Shown in pieces: positions 19,188 through 29,757 of a stretch of 64,000 nucleotides of DNA (positions within the stretch are counted from its first letter, which is position 1; every line of letters begins with the position of its first letter). This stretch comes from Microbacterium candidum (lineage in GTDB: Bacteria; Actinomycetota; Actinomycetes; Actinomycetales; Microbacteriaceae), in the NCBI RefSeq assembly GCF_030315975.1, contig NZ_JASXSZ010000006.1, forward strand, positions 88,702-152,701, given 5' to 3'. Under the pieces are notes generated by a model. It did no database searches. It saw only the letters and a list, made by a program, of their open reading frames with translations, and had not been told where the DNA came from. The translations under genes and the position numbers were made by a program.

Positions 19188-21527
19188 TCAGTGGTGCTTG
19201 TGCGTCGGGCTCGGATTCGGATTCGGGATGGTTCCCCCGCCACCCTGGTTGCCACCTCCGCCGCCACCTCCGTTGCCGCCGCCGCCATTCGCGCCTCCAT
19301 TGCCGCCCCCGGGGTTCGGCGCGGGCGTGGCTGCGGGCGGCGGTGGCGCCCCGTTCAGAAGCGCAGGCACCGGAGGCGGCAGAGGGCCGCCGGGGAAGAG
19401 CTGGTCGGCCAGGGTCTGGAGCTGCTTCGACATCGGGAAGCGGATGTTGGCGAGGGCCGTGCCGCGATAGTAGATGTTGTACAGGTCGAGCTTCTCGCTC
19501 CCGAAGGTCACCCCTGACCAGACGAGCGAGGTCATCGCCGTGCTCGTCTGGATGAGCCACATCTGCGTGCCCTCGTTCGTGCCGGTCTTGCCGAACACCG
19601 GCGTGCCGTCGAACGGGTTGCCGCTCACGCCCGTGCCGTGCTGCATGACCGACTGGAACGCGTAGATGGCGGTTGCGGCGACCCCCGGGTCGACGACTTG
19701 GGTGCACGTCTTCTTCGGGATGGGCAGGTCCTTGCCGTGCGGGTCGGTGACCCGTTCGATGACCCGCGGCTGGCAGAAGACGCCGTTGTTGGCGAGTGCC
19801 GCGTACGCGCCTGCCATCGCGATCGGCGAGACCGGGTTGATGCCGATGACGTCGAGGAGCGACTTATGCATGTCGATGTCCTTGCCATTGGCCTGAGTCA
19901 CGCCGAGTTTCGAGGCATCGTGCATGACGTCGCACATGTCGAGCTTCTCCGCCATTCCGAAGTAGCCGGAGTTCAGCGAGATCGTGGTGAACTCGAGCGG
20001 GGTGCCGATCCTGCCGGCCTCGTGGCTGTAGTTCCCGACGAGAGTGTTCGCGAAGTTGATCCAATCGCCCTGGCACGAGTTTGTGAGGCGATGGTGGATG
20101 CGGACGGTCCCGTCGACCGTCTCGTTCAGCGTGTGCCCTTTCTCGAGCCAGTCGAGCAGCGTGAAGAGCTTGAATGACGAACCCGCGGGGAAGCCCGTCG
20201 AACCCTGCACGTGGTCGCCGGCGTAGACGATCGAGCTGTACCCGGGGGCCGTGTTGGTGTCCGAATAGGTCGTGTTCTGCGCGATGGACAGGATGTTGCC
20301 GGTCGACGGCTGGATGTTGACGGCCACCGAGCCGTAGCCGAACCCCGGCTCCGACTGCGGGGCGTACTGGGACACGGTCGCCTGCGCCGCGTTCTGCATC
20401 CGCCAGTCGAGCGTCGTGTAGATGTTGAGGCCGCCCTGACGAAGCGCTTGATCGCGATCCTCTTGCGTGGCGCCGAAGGCCGGATCCGACGTGATGATCG
20501 ACTTCACATACGCGCAGTAGTACGGCGCGGCGGTGCTCGCACATCCGGTCACGACGGGCGTCACGTGCGGCGTGATCGGGTCCTTCTGCGCCTGCGCGTA
20601 CTGGGCATCGGTGATCCTGCCGAGGGTCTTCATCCGTCCCAGCACGTAATCCTCGCGCTGCTTGGTCTGGGCGTAGTGGTTGGCATCGCCGTTGGTCTTG
20701 TTGGTCGGCTGGTCGATCCGGAACGTGTTCGGATTCTGCACCATGCCGGCGAGGGTCGCCGCCTGTTCAAGATTCAGCTGGCTGGCATGCACGCCGAAGT
20801 AGTGCTCCGCCGCGGCCTCGATGCCGTAGGTCGTTCCGCCGAAGTTCGCGATGTTGAGGTAGCCGAGGAGCACCTCGTTCTTCGAGTACTTCTGGCTCAG
20901 TGCGATCGCGTACCGCATCTCCTGCAGCTTGCGGGTGTAGCCCGACGCACCGCTCGAGTTGGTCGCATCCGTGTAGCACGCCTGGAGTGCGGCATCCTTC
21001 TTCTTCTGGTCCAGATTCTCGTTGTTCACCTTCGTGTAGCAGTCCTGCACGAGGATGTTCTTCACGTACTGCTGGCTGATCGATGAGCCGCCCTGCGTGT
21101 TGCTCTGGCCCTTGAGGTTCGACACCAGCGCGCGCGCCGTGCCGATGAGGTCGACGCCGCCCTCCTGGAAGTAGCGCGGATCCTCACTGGCGAGGATCGC
21201 GTCGTACATCACGGGGGAGATCTGGTCCCACGCGACGGGGACGCGGTTCTGGTCGTAGAAGCGCGTCATCTCCTGCCATTGCCCGTTGTCCGGGTTCTTC
21301 GTGTAGATCGTGGTGGGCAGCTGCAGCTGGGAGATCTGAAGGTTGCTCGGCAGGTTGTCGAACGCGTTGACCGCCGTACTGGTCGCGGTGCTCACGGTTG
21401 CGATGGCCGGCGTGAGCGTCATCGCGAGGAGGAGACCGGCGACAGCGCTCAGCGCGACGAGGCCGATGATCCCCCCGAGGATTCCGCCGAAGTGGCGCTT
21501 GCGCGTCGTCGGAATGTTGCCGGACAC
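19188..21527 (-). CDS. Class A penicillin-binding protein with Gly/Pro-rich tail
   Basis: A 779-residue bifunctional cell-wall enzyme: one membrane helix (about 15-42), GT51 glycosyltransferase (about 95-290) and transpeptidase (about 390-680) with SxxK in PAGSSFK, SxN in SLNSG and KTG in FGKTGTNEG. The tail from about 715 is Pro then Gly/Asn rich, ending in KHH. GT51 motif 1 reads SEDPRYFQEGG: catalytic Glu115 is kept, but the usual His is Glu122. It is a close paralogue of the 902-residue PBP upstream on the same strand, but lacks PASTA domains. The GTG start has TAGCGT 6 nt upstream. Confidence 0.93.
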   Translation of the reverse strand: MSGNIPTTRKRHFGGILGGIIGLVALSAVAGLLLAMTLTPAIATVSTATSTAVNAFDNLPSNLQISQLQLPTTIYTKNPDNGQWQEMTRFYDQNRVPVAWDQISPVMYDAILASEDPRYFQEGGVDLIGTARALVSNLKGQSNTQGGSSISQQYVKNILVQDCYTKVNNENLDQKKKDAALQACYTDATNSSGASGYTRKLQEMRYAIALSQKYSKNEVLLGYLNIANFGGTTYGIEAAAEHYFGVHASQLNLEQAATLAGMVQNPNTFRIDQPTNKTNGDANHYAQTKQREDYVLGRMKTLGRITDAQYAQAQKDPITPHVTPVVTGCASTAAPYYCAYVKSIITSDPAFGATQEDRDQALRQGGLNIYTTLDWRMQNAAQATVSQYAPQSEPGFGYGSVAVNIQPSTGNILSIAQNTTYSDTNTAPGYSSIVYAGDHVQGSTGFPAGSSFKLFTLLDWLEKGHTLNETVDGTVRIHHRLTNSCQGDWINFANTLVGNYSHEAGRIGTPLEFTTISLNSGYFGMAEKLDMCDVMHDASKLGVTQANGKDIDMHKSLLDVIGINPVSPIAMAGAYAALANNGVFCQPRVIERVTDPHGKDLPIPKKTCTQVVDPGVAATAIYAFQSVMQHGTGVSGNPFDGTPVFGKTGTNEGTQMWLIQTSTAMTSLVWSGVTFGSEKLDLYNIYYRGTALANIRFPMSKQLQTLADQLFPGGPLPPPVPALLNGAPPPPAATPAPNPGGGNGGANGGGGNGGGGGGGNQGGGGTIPNPNPSPTHKHH

Positions 21528-21533
21528 AGTTCG

Positions 21534-21539
21534 ACGCTA
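21534..21539 (-). promoter_or_regulatory. Leaderless-type -10 of the Gly-tailed PBP
   Basis: TAGCGT on the minus strand ends 6 nt before the GTG at 21527. Confidence 0.5.
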
Positions 21540-21608
21540 GGCCCGCACTCTGCGGATCGGGTGGATGACCCGGTCACGGTTGCGTGAGAAGGTGCGGAGG
21601 CCTCGGGA

Positions 21609-22538
21609 TCAGCGGGGGAGGAGCGTGAGGAGCGACGCCTCGGGCCGGCAGCCGAAGCGCACCGGCGCGTAGATCGAGTGGCCGATGCCGGCGCTCACGT
21701 TGAGCGGCACGGTGCGTCCGCCGTGCGCCCATGTCGAGAGCCCGCGGGCCTGGTCGAGCGGGATGTCGCAGTTCGCGACGAGCGCCTTCGGCGAACCGGG
21801 GATGCGGACCTGCCCGCCGTGCGTGTGGCCGGCGAAGATCGCGTCGGCCCCGAGATCGATGAAGTCGTTCAGCACGCGCTGGTACGGCGCGTGCGTGACG
21901 CCGAGCGTGAGCGTGACCTCGGAGCGATCGAGGGAGGCGAGCGCGCCCGGCAGCACCTCGAGCCGGTCCCAGTCCCGGTGGGCGTCGCTCACACCGAAGG
22001 CTGCGATCCGCAGGCCCGCGGCATCCATCGTCGTCGCCGTGTTGTTGAGGTCGCGCCAGCCGAGGTCGTCGGTCAGGAACGAGTCGAGGGCGCCCGTATC
22101 GAGCGGCTCAGGCTGGTGCTTGATCTTCGACGGGCCGGAGAAGTACTTGAAGGGGTTGCGCGGGGACGGGGCGGCGTGGTCGTTCGACCCGTGGACGAAG
22201 ACGCCGGGGATGCCGCGCAGCGGCGCGTATGCCCGGCGGAGGCCTTCGAGTCCCGCCGCGTGGCCCATGTTGTCGCCGGTGTTGACGACGAAGTCGGGGC
22301 GGAGGGCCGCGAGGGAGGCGATCCACGCCTGCTTGCGGTGCTGCCACGGCGCCATGTGCGCGTCGGAGATGTGCAGCACGCGTACCGGATCGGCGCCGGG
22401 GGGAAGGATGCGCAGCTCATGCCGGCGCACCGTGAAGAGATAACGCTCGATGCCGATGCCCCAGACCGCGGCGCCGACGCCGACCGCCCCCACCGCTGCG
22501 AGAGCGGTGAGGGCGGTGCGACCTGCGGGGGTGGGCAC
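21609..22538 (-). CDS. Membrane-anchored metallophosphoesterase
   Basis: A 309-residue calcineurin-like phosphoesterase. An N-terminal hydrophobic helix (TALTALAAVGAVGVGAAVWGI) anchors or exports it. All metal-binding blocks are present: HISDAH, VVNTGDN, HGSNDH, GVTHAPYQ and FAGHTHGGQ. Start: the GTG at 22538 shares a base with the stop of the upstream PASTA PBP (TAGTG), so the pair is translationally coupled. Mycobacteria have the same PBP-phosphoesterase pair (ponA2-Rv3683). The envelope substrate is unknown. Confidence 0.87.
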   Translation of the reverse strand: MPTPAGRTALTALAAVGAVGVGAAVWGIGIERYLFTVRRHELRILPPGADPVRVLHISDAHMAPWQHRKQAWIASLAALRPDFVVNTGDNMGHAAGLEGLRRAYAPLRGIPGVFVHGSNDHAAPSPRNPFKYFSGPSKIKHQPEPLDTGALDSFLTDDLGWRDLNNTATTMDAAGLRIAAFGVSDAHRDWDRLEVLPGALASLDRSEVTLTLGVTHAPYQRVLNDFIDLGADAIFAGHTHGGQVRIPGSPKALVANCDIPLDQARGLSTWAHGGRTVPLNVSAGIGHSIYAPVRFGCRPEASLLTLLPR

Positions 22539-25246
22539 TAGCCGTTGCCTCCGCCGCCGCACTTGTCGGAGACGTACGTGAGCGTCACGGTGGTGTTCGG
22601 GTCGGCGCTCGACCCCGGTGGCGGATCAGAGGCCATCACGGTGTTCTTGCCACCCGGGAAGGTCTGGCACTGCGGGTTGACGTTGTTGAAGCCCGCCTGT
22701 TTCAGCTCGCTGACGGCATCCTGCAACTTCTTCCCGATGAGGTCGGCCGGGATCGTCGACGCCGCGGTGCCGGTGCTCATCGAGATCGTCACGGTCGTGC
22801 CCGACGCCGTCTGGCCCGGGCCCGGACTCTGCGCCGCGACCTGGTTCGTGGGCAGGTTGGACGGCACGGGCGCGCCGACCTGGACCGTGAAGCCCGCATT
22901 CTGCAGTGTCTGCGTGGCCTGATCCTGGGTCATGCCCACAACGTTCGGCAGGGCGACCTGCGTCGGCTTCATCAGGTTCGCCGCGGGAGCCGGGAACTTG
23001 GCGCCCGGATACAGCTGGTCGGCGAGGCGCTGCACCGGCTTGGAGATGGCGCCACGGGCGTTCCATACGCTGCCACCCCCCGGGGAACGCAGCTTCATGA
23101 CATTCGCCGCTGGGTTCGGCTGCGAGCTGCCCGGAAGGGTCTCGCCCTGGACGACACCCGACCAGAAGGACGTCGTCACCGCCGTGCTCGACTGGATCAG
23201 CCAGCTCTGGTTCGCCTCGTTGGTACCCGTCTTGCCCATCACCTGCGTGCCGTCGTTCGGGTTTCCGCCGACACCGGTGCCGTGCTGCATGACGCCCTGC
23301 AGCGCGTATGCCGCGGTCGCGGCGACTCCGGGATCGAGCACCGGCTTGCAGTCGGCCGCCGGAGCAGGGCGATCCTTGCCCTGCGAGTCGGTGACCTTGT
23401 CGATGACCAGCGGCTTGCACAGCGTGCCGCCGTTGGCGACGGCGGCATACGCGTTGCCGAGCGTCAGCGGCGACACGGCCTGCGTGTTGCCGATGACGGA
23501 GTTCAGCACCATCGGCCTGCCCGAAGGACTCGCCGTGATGGGGGAGCCGTTCGCGTTCGTGACGCCGAGGGTCACGGCCTCGTTCGCGATGTCGCACAGA
23601 TCGAGCTTCTCGGCCATCGCGTAGAAGCCGGTGTTGAGCGAGTCGGAGGTGAACTTCAGCGGAGTGCCGACGTAGCCCACCTCGCGGTTGTAGTTTCCGG
23701 GCATCTTGTCGCTCCCGAGCAGCCACTTGCCGCCCTGGCCCGGGCACGAGTTCGGGACCATGGGGATCGACCGGTTGGAGCCGTTCACGCTGTCGAGCAG
23801 CGAGTGCCCCTTCTGGAGCCAGTCGAGGAGCGTGAAGAGCTTGAAGGTCGAACCGGGGGCGAAGCCCGATGAACCGCCGTAGGCGTTGTCGGCCGAGTAG
23901 TTGATCGCGGTCTGGTCCGCCGTGCCGTTCGGATCGTTCGAGAAGTTCGTGTTCTGCGCCATGGAGAGCACGCGCCCCGTCGAGTTCTCGATGTTGGTGA
24001 TCGCGGCGCCGAACTTCCACGTGTCATTGCCCGATGCCGCGGGCGTGTACTTCGTCAGCGAGGCCTTCGCCGCGTTCTGGAGGCGCCAGTCGAGCGTCGT
24101 GTAGATCTTCAGGCCGCCCTGGCTGAGCGCGTTCTTCCGCGCGTTGTCGTCCGCGCCGAATGCCTTGTCGGTCCGGATGACGGAGACGACGTACTCGCAG
24201 AAGTACGCGGCGTTGCCAGCCGCATCGCAGCCGACGTTCGGGGTGGTGATGTGCGGCACGATCGGCGCTTTCCTCGCCTCGTCGTACTGGGCCGTGGTGA
24301 TCTTGCCGTCGTGCTTCATGCGCCCGAGGACATAGTCCTCGCGCAGCTTGGTGTCGGCGTAGCCGTCCTTCTCCGAGTTGTGCGCGACGCCCTTCACCGT
24401 GTAGGTGCCGCCCGGTCGGTCGAGTCGATACGTGTTGGGGTTCTTCACCATGCCGGCGAGGGTCGCGGCCTGCGAGAGGTTCAGATCCTTCGCCGAGACG
24501 CCGAAGTAGCGCTGTGCTGCGGCGTCCACGCCGTACGTCGTGCCGCCGAAGTTCGCGATGTTGAGGTAGCCGAGAAGGATGTCCTTCTTCGAGTACTTCT
24601 GCTCCAAGGCGATCGCGTAGCGCATCTCCTGCAGCTTGCGCGCGATGCCCGAAGCGCCGGTCGAGCTCGTGGCATCCGTGTAGCACTTGTTGAGGGCTGC
24701 TGCCTTCTGGTCGGCCGCCGAGACGCCCTTCTTGTCGTCGCCCTTGAATTCCTTGGAGTCCACCGTGGCGTAGCACTGCTGGACGAGGACGTTCTTCACG
24801 TACTGCTGGCTGATCGACGAGCCGCCCTGCGTGTCCGCGCCGCCCTTGATGTTCGACAGGATCGCGCGCGCGGTGCCGAGCATGTCGATGCCGCCGTGCT
24901 GGTAGTAGCGCGGGTCTTCACTGGAAAGCAGTGCGTCGTACATGACCGGGGCGATCTGGTCGTACGTCACGACCGACCGGTTCTGGTCGTAGAACTTTGC
25001 GAGCTCGGTGTACTGGCCGGTGTTGGCATCCTTCGCGTACAGCGTCGTCGGCTGCATCAGCGGCTGGATGTCGAGCGTCGTCGGCAGGTTGTCGAACATC
25101 GTGATGGCGTTGGAGGTCGCAGCCCCCGTCACGGCGATCGCGGGGGTCACCGCGGTCGTGACGAGAAGGCCGGCGACCGCGCTCAGTCCGACGAGGCCCA
25201 GCAGGCCTCCGAGCACTCCTGTACCCGGGCGTTTCCAATCAGGCAT
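22538..25246 (-). CDS. Class A penicillin-binding protein with two PASTA domains
   Basis: A 902-residue PonA2-like enzyme: one membrane helix near the N-terminus, a GT51 domain with intact motif 1 SSEDPRYYQHGG and QGGSSISQQYVKN, a transpeptidase with SxxK in APGSTFK, SxN in SLNTG and KTG in MGKTGTNEA, then two PASTA domains (starting LPNVVGMTQDQAT and IPADLIGKKLQDA) and a Gly-rich end. It polymerises and crosslinks peptidoglycan outside the membrane; PASTA repeats sense wall fragments. The ATG at 25246 has TACGAT 7 nt upstream. Mature-domain cysteines are shared with the paralogue at 19188-21527. Confidence 0.94.
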   Translation of the reverse strand: MPDWKRPGTGVLGGLLGLVGLSAVAGLLVTTAVTPAIAVTGAATSNAITMFDNLPTTLDIQPLMQPTTLYAKDANTGQYTELAKFYDQNRSVVTYDQIAPVMYDALLSSEDPRYYQHGGIDMLGTARAILSNIKGGADTQGGSSISQQYVKNVLVQQCYATVDSKEFKGDDKKGVSAADQKAAALNKCYTDATSSTGASGIARKLQEMRYAIALEQKYSKKDILLGYLNIANFGGTTYGVDAAAQRYFGVSAKDLNLSQAATLAGMVKNPNTYRLDRPGGTYTVKGVAHNSEKDGYADTKLREDYVLGRMKHDGKITTAQYDEARKAPIVPHITTPNVGCDAAGNAAYFCEYVVSVIRTDKAFGADDNARKNALSQGGLKIYTTLDWRLQNAAKASLTKYTPAASGNDTWKFGAAITNIENSTGRVLSMAQNTNFSNDPNGTADQTAINYSADNAYGGSSGFAPGSTFKLFTLLDWLQKGHSLLDSVNGSNRSIPMVPNSCPGQGGKWLLGSDKMPGNYNREVGYVGTPLKFTSDSLNTGFYAMAEKLDLCDIANEAVTLGVTNANGSPITASPSGRPMVLNSVIGNTQAVSPLTLGNAYAAVANGGTLCKPLVIDKVTDSQGKDRPAPAADCKPVLDPGVAATAAYALQGVMQHGTGVGGNPNDGTQVMGKTGTNEANQSWLIQSSTAVTTSFWSGVVQGETLPGSSQPNPAANVMKLRSPGGGSVWNARGAISKPVQRLADQLYPGAKFPAPAANLMKPTQVALPNVVGMTQDQATQTLQNAGFTVQVGAPVPSNLPTNQVAAQSPGPGQTASGTTVTISMSTGTAASTIPADLIGKKLQDAVSELKQAGFNNVNPQCQTFPGGKNTVMASDPPPGSSADPNTTVTLTYVSDKCGGGGNG

Positions 25247-25253
25247 AGGCTCG

Positions 25254-25259
25254 ATCGTA
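25254..25259 (-). promoter_or_regulatory. Leaderless-type -10 of the PASTA PBP
   Basis: TACGAT on the minus strand ends 7 nt before the ATG at 25246. Confidence 0.5.
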
Positions 25260-25343
25260 GGGGAGCTACCTGTGCGATCACTGACGTGCGGCCCCGATTC
25301 CCGCCCCTCGACGTGCTCGGGGACCGAACCCAAGGAGCCCCTC

Positions 25344-25559
25344 ATGACGACGTGGGAATACCTCACGACTCCTCTCCTCATCCACAACACGGCTGCGATC
25401 CTCAACAACTGGGGCAAGCAGGGCTGGGAGCTCGTGCAGGTCGTGACAGGCCCCGAGGGCGGACTCGTCGCGTATTTCAAGCGCCCGGTGGGCGGCGGCG
25501 CCGCGAACGCCGGACTGGATGCGGCGGCCCAGGCGGCCACGCAGTTCGAAGGGAACTGA
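25344..25559 (+). CDS. Small DUF4177-like protein
   Basis: A 71-residue soluble protein. The core NNWGKQGWELVQVV...YFKRP matches the DUF4177 pattern (length, GWELV, then a short strand). No catalytic residues are evident. ATG 25344 follows AAGGAG. It lies 2 bp before a RidA gene and divergently from the PBP. The same small gene-RidA pair occurs in mycobacteria (Rv3678A-Rv3678c), so a shared role is likely but unknown. Confidence 0.75.
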   Translation: MTTWEYLTTPLLIHNTAAILNNWGKQGWELVQVVTGPEGGLVAYFKRPVGGGAANAGLDAAAQAATQFEGN

Positions 25560-25561
25560 AC

Positions 25562-26032
25562 ATGACCGTTTCGGAGAACCTCGCCGCTCTCGGCATCGAC
25601 CTGCCGACGGTCGCCGTGCCGGCCGGTGCATACGTCCCCGCGAAGGTGCACGGCGACCTCGTCTACACCGCAGGCCAGCTCCCCATGGTCGCCGGAGTCC
25701 TCCCCGCGACCGGCAAGGTCGGCGACGGGCACAACCAGGTGCCGCCGACCGATGCCCGTGAGTACGCCCGTCTTTCCGCGCTCAACGCGATCGCGGCGGC
25801 CGCCGCTGCCGTCGGCGGCGTGGACAACCTCACCGGTGTCCTCAAGGTGACCGGGTTCGTGGCATCCATCCCCGACTTCACCGGACAGCCGAGCGTCATC
25901 AACGGCGCGAGCGAGCTGCTCGGCGACGTGTTCGGCGACGACGGGCGGCACGCCCGGTCGGCCGTCGGCGTGCCGGTGCTTCCGCTCGACTCGCCGGTCG
26001 AGGTCGAGGTGATCTTCACCGTCGCCGTCTGA
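25562..26032 (+). CDS. RidA/YjgF-family enamine/imine deaminase
   Basis: A 156-residue member of the YjgF/YER057c/UK114 group, of the longer actinobacterial type with an N-terminal extension (SENLAALGIDLPTV). The family clears reactive enamines and imines from PLP enzymes. The strand pattern VYTAGQLP...GVLKVTGFVASIPDF...HARSAVGVPVLPLDSPVEVEVIFTV fits. The canonical R-x-x-E/Q end is changed to PVEVEVIF, keeping an acidic residue. It directly follows the DUF4177-like gene and is closed by a strong terminator. Confidence 0.87.
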   Translation: MTVSENLAALGIDLPTVAVPAGAYVPAKVHGDLVYTAGQLPMVAGVLPATGKVGDGHNQVPPTDAREYARLSALNAIAAAAAAVGGVDNLTGVLKVTGFVASIPDFTGQPSVINGASELLGDVFGDDGRHARSAVGVPVLPLDSPVEVEVIFTVAV

Positions 26033-26044
26033 GCCTCACATGAC

Positions 26045-26072
26045 GAATGCCCCGCAGATCTGCGGGGCATTC
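26045..26072 (+). terminator. Terminator between ridA and acs
   Basis: A perfect 28-bp palindrome (GAATGCCCCGCA and complement around GATC) followed by TTCTTCAT. It can act for both convergent genes. Confidence 0.85.
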
Positions 26073-26082
26073 TTCATATGCG

Positions 26083-26186
26083 GGTCGTTGAGCGAGGGAG
26101 GAACGACCGAGACGAAACGCGGTGAGCCGATCGCATGAGGTCACCGCGTTTCGTCTCGGTCGCTGGCGCTCCGTCGCTCAACGACC
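26083..26186 (+). repeat. Intergenic hairpin repeat, copy 3
   Basis: The forward arm begins at 26083 (GGTCGTTGAGCGAGGGAG). The inverted arm ends at 26186 (CTCAACGACC). The inner part includes a perfect 15-bp stem, GACGAAACGCGGTGA with its complement. It lies between convergent ridA and acs, next to the terminator. Confidence 0.88.
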
Positions 26187-26192
26187 TGAGAC

Positions 26193-28166
<1,974 letters not shown>

Positions 28167-28235
28167 GAGCGCGCTCCTTCGCGGGCGGAACCTCAGGGGG
28201 ATGCCGCGGACGAGGGCGTGCGCGGCGACGGGGTC

Positions 28236-28241
28236 ACTCTA
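28236..28241 (-). promoter_or_regulatory. -10 of acs
   Basis: TAGAGT on the minus strand lies about 70 bp before the acs start, giving a leader of about 60 nt. Confidence 0.4.
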
Positions 28242-28333
28242 ACCCGAGGGCAGTCGGGGGACTACCTCCGATAGTGGGTGGCCGTCTCATCGGATCGATA
28301 GCCGATATATCACCACCGATCCTGAGAAATTGT

Positions 28334-28362
28334 TTGGAAGGTTGCGCGATGTTGCGTAAGCT
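28334..28362 (+). promoter_or_regulatory. Promoter of the 6C RNA
   Basis: -35 TTGGAA (28334-28339), 17-nt spacer, -10 TAAGCT (28357-28362). The predicted start is near 28370. Confidence 0.65.
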
Positions 28363-28369
28363 CAGGTCT

Positions 28370-28475
28370 CGGCCGAACATCGATTCTGGCATTGCAGCCC
28401 CCGACAAACCCCCCGAATCGGGTGCTGCGCGTGGCGGCATCCCATTCCCCCCATGGGATGCCGCCCACCATTTTT
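28370..28475 (+). ncRNA. 6C small RNA
   Basis: Two hairpins each show six cytosines in the loop, the defining trait of the actinobacterial 6C RNA family. Hairpin 1 (28394-28428): GCAGC and CCCGA arms, loop with C6 at 28409-28414. Hairpin 2 (28433-28465): a perfect 13-bp stem, loop with C6 at 28447-28452; the run of five T at 28471-28475 makes it the terminator. In mycobacteria the homologue (B11) lies beside the ssd/tad locus, and here it lies just before tadA. The loops are thought to pair with G-rich start regions of target mRNAs. The rest of the 430-bp gap shows only the promoters listed. Confidence 0.88.
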
Positions 28476-28583
28476 GGGCGCGCTCCCATGAGGGCCGTCG
28501 CCACGGGTTCCTCCCCAGTCCGCGCGGTGCTCGCGTCATCCACGGATGCCGGCAGCGCCCGCCCGCGTCCGCTGGCGCATCCG

Positions 28584-28589
28584 TACGGT
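28584..28589 (+). promoter_or_regulatory. Leaderless-type -10 of tadA
   Basis: TACGGT ends 7 nt before the ATG at 28597. Confidence 0.5.
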
Positions 28590-28596
28590 CGTTGCC

Positions 28597-29757
28597 ATGT
28601 CTGCGCCCTTCGTCGTCGCACCCCGCACCGCGTCCCGACCTTCCGTCGACGTCCCTTGGCTGGGTCCTTCTCCCGCGTCGCCTGGGCGGGTCCCGGACGA
28701 TCTGTTCCCTGCGGCGCTCGGCTTCCTTCCGACGCCGCGGCGTGCTGTCACGGTGGATGCGGCCTCTGCGACGGACTCGCCCGAATCCGAGTCGGGCGCC
28801 CCTGAGCAACCCGGGCTTGAGCTGCGGCACCCTTCACTCGCCCCTCTTGCCGCGTACCTCGACGATCCGGAGGTCACGGATGTGTTCGTCAACGGTTCCG
28901 ACGGACTGTTCGTGGACCGGGGGCGCGGAGCCGAACGGGAGGCGCGGTGGCGCACATCGGAAGAAGAGGTGCGCGCGCTCGCCGTCGCACTCATCTCCCT
29001 CGGCGGCCGTCATGTCGACGACAGCTCGCCGTGCGTCGACGTCAGGCTCGATGGCGGGGTGCGGGTCCATGCCGTGCTGCCTCCCGTGTCCGCGAACGGC
29101 ACGCTCATCTCTCTGCGAGTGCCGCGGCTCGCGCAGCCGAGTCTCGACGAACTCGAACGTCGCGGCATGTTCGGTCCGCGCACCCGTCAGCTGCTGGGTC
29201 GGCTCGTCGACGAGCGAGAGAACCTGCTCGTCACGGGGGCCGCCGGGGCCGGAAAGACGACGTTGCTCGGAGCCCTCCTCTCGGCCGCAGCGCCCGCCGA
29301 TCGGATCGTCACGGTCGAGGACGTCGCAGAGCTGCGCGTCGATCACGACCACCACGTGCGCCTCGAAGCCCGGCAGCCGAACCTCGAGGGCGTCGGCGGC
29401 ATCGGACTCGCCCGGCTCGTCCGAGAGGCCCTCCGGATGCGGCCGGATCGCCTCGTCGTCGGCGAGTGCCGCGGAGAAGAGGTGCGCGAGCTGCTGTCGG
29501 CGCTGAACACGGGACACGACGGCGGAGCAGGCACCGTGCACGCGAACGGCATCCGCGACGTCCCGGCGCGTCTGGAGGCGCTCGGCGCGCTCGCGGGCCT
29601 CGACGATCGCGCGCTCGCCCGTCAGGTCGTGAGCGGGATCGGCCAGGTGCTGCATGTGGGACGGGATGCGGCCGGGCGACGCCGGCTCGTCGGCATGGGC
29701 CGGCCCGTTCTCGACGGAGACCGGCTCGGGATCGAGGAGATGGCGTGCCCCGATTGA
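28597..29757 (+). CDS. TadA-family secretion ATPase (CpaF-like)
   Basis: A 386-residue VirB11/PulE-type hexameric ATPase. Walker A is TGAAGAGKTT, followed by the aspartate-box region TVEDVAELRVD and Walker B/His-box segments MRPDRLVVGECRGEEVRELLSALNTGHDGGAGTVHAN. An N-terminal 80 residues are variable, then the N-domain VTDVFVNGSDGLFVDRG. It powers assembly of Flp-like pili in the membrane. The ATG at 28597 fits a leaderless promoter; an earlier in-frame GTG was not used. It overlaps the next gene by 13 bases. Confidence 0.9.
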   Translation: MSAPFVVAPRTASRPSVDVPWLGPSPASPGRVPDDLFPAALGFLPTPRRAVTVDAASATDSPESESGAPEQPGLELRHPSLAPLAAYLDDPEVTDVFVNGSDGLFVDRGRGAEREARWRTSEEEVRALAVALISLGGRHVDDSSPCVDVRLDGGVRVHAVLPPVSANGTLISLRVPRLAQPSLDELERRGMFGPRTRQLLGRLVDERENLLVTGAAGAGKTTLLGALLSAAAPADRIVTVEDVAELRVDHDHHVRLEARQPNLEGVGGIGLARLVREALRMRPDRLVVGECRGEEVRELLSALNTGHDGGAGTVHANGIRDVPARLEALGALAGLDDRALARQVVSGIGQVLHVGRDAAGRRRLVGMGRPVLDGDRLGIEEMACPD

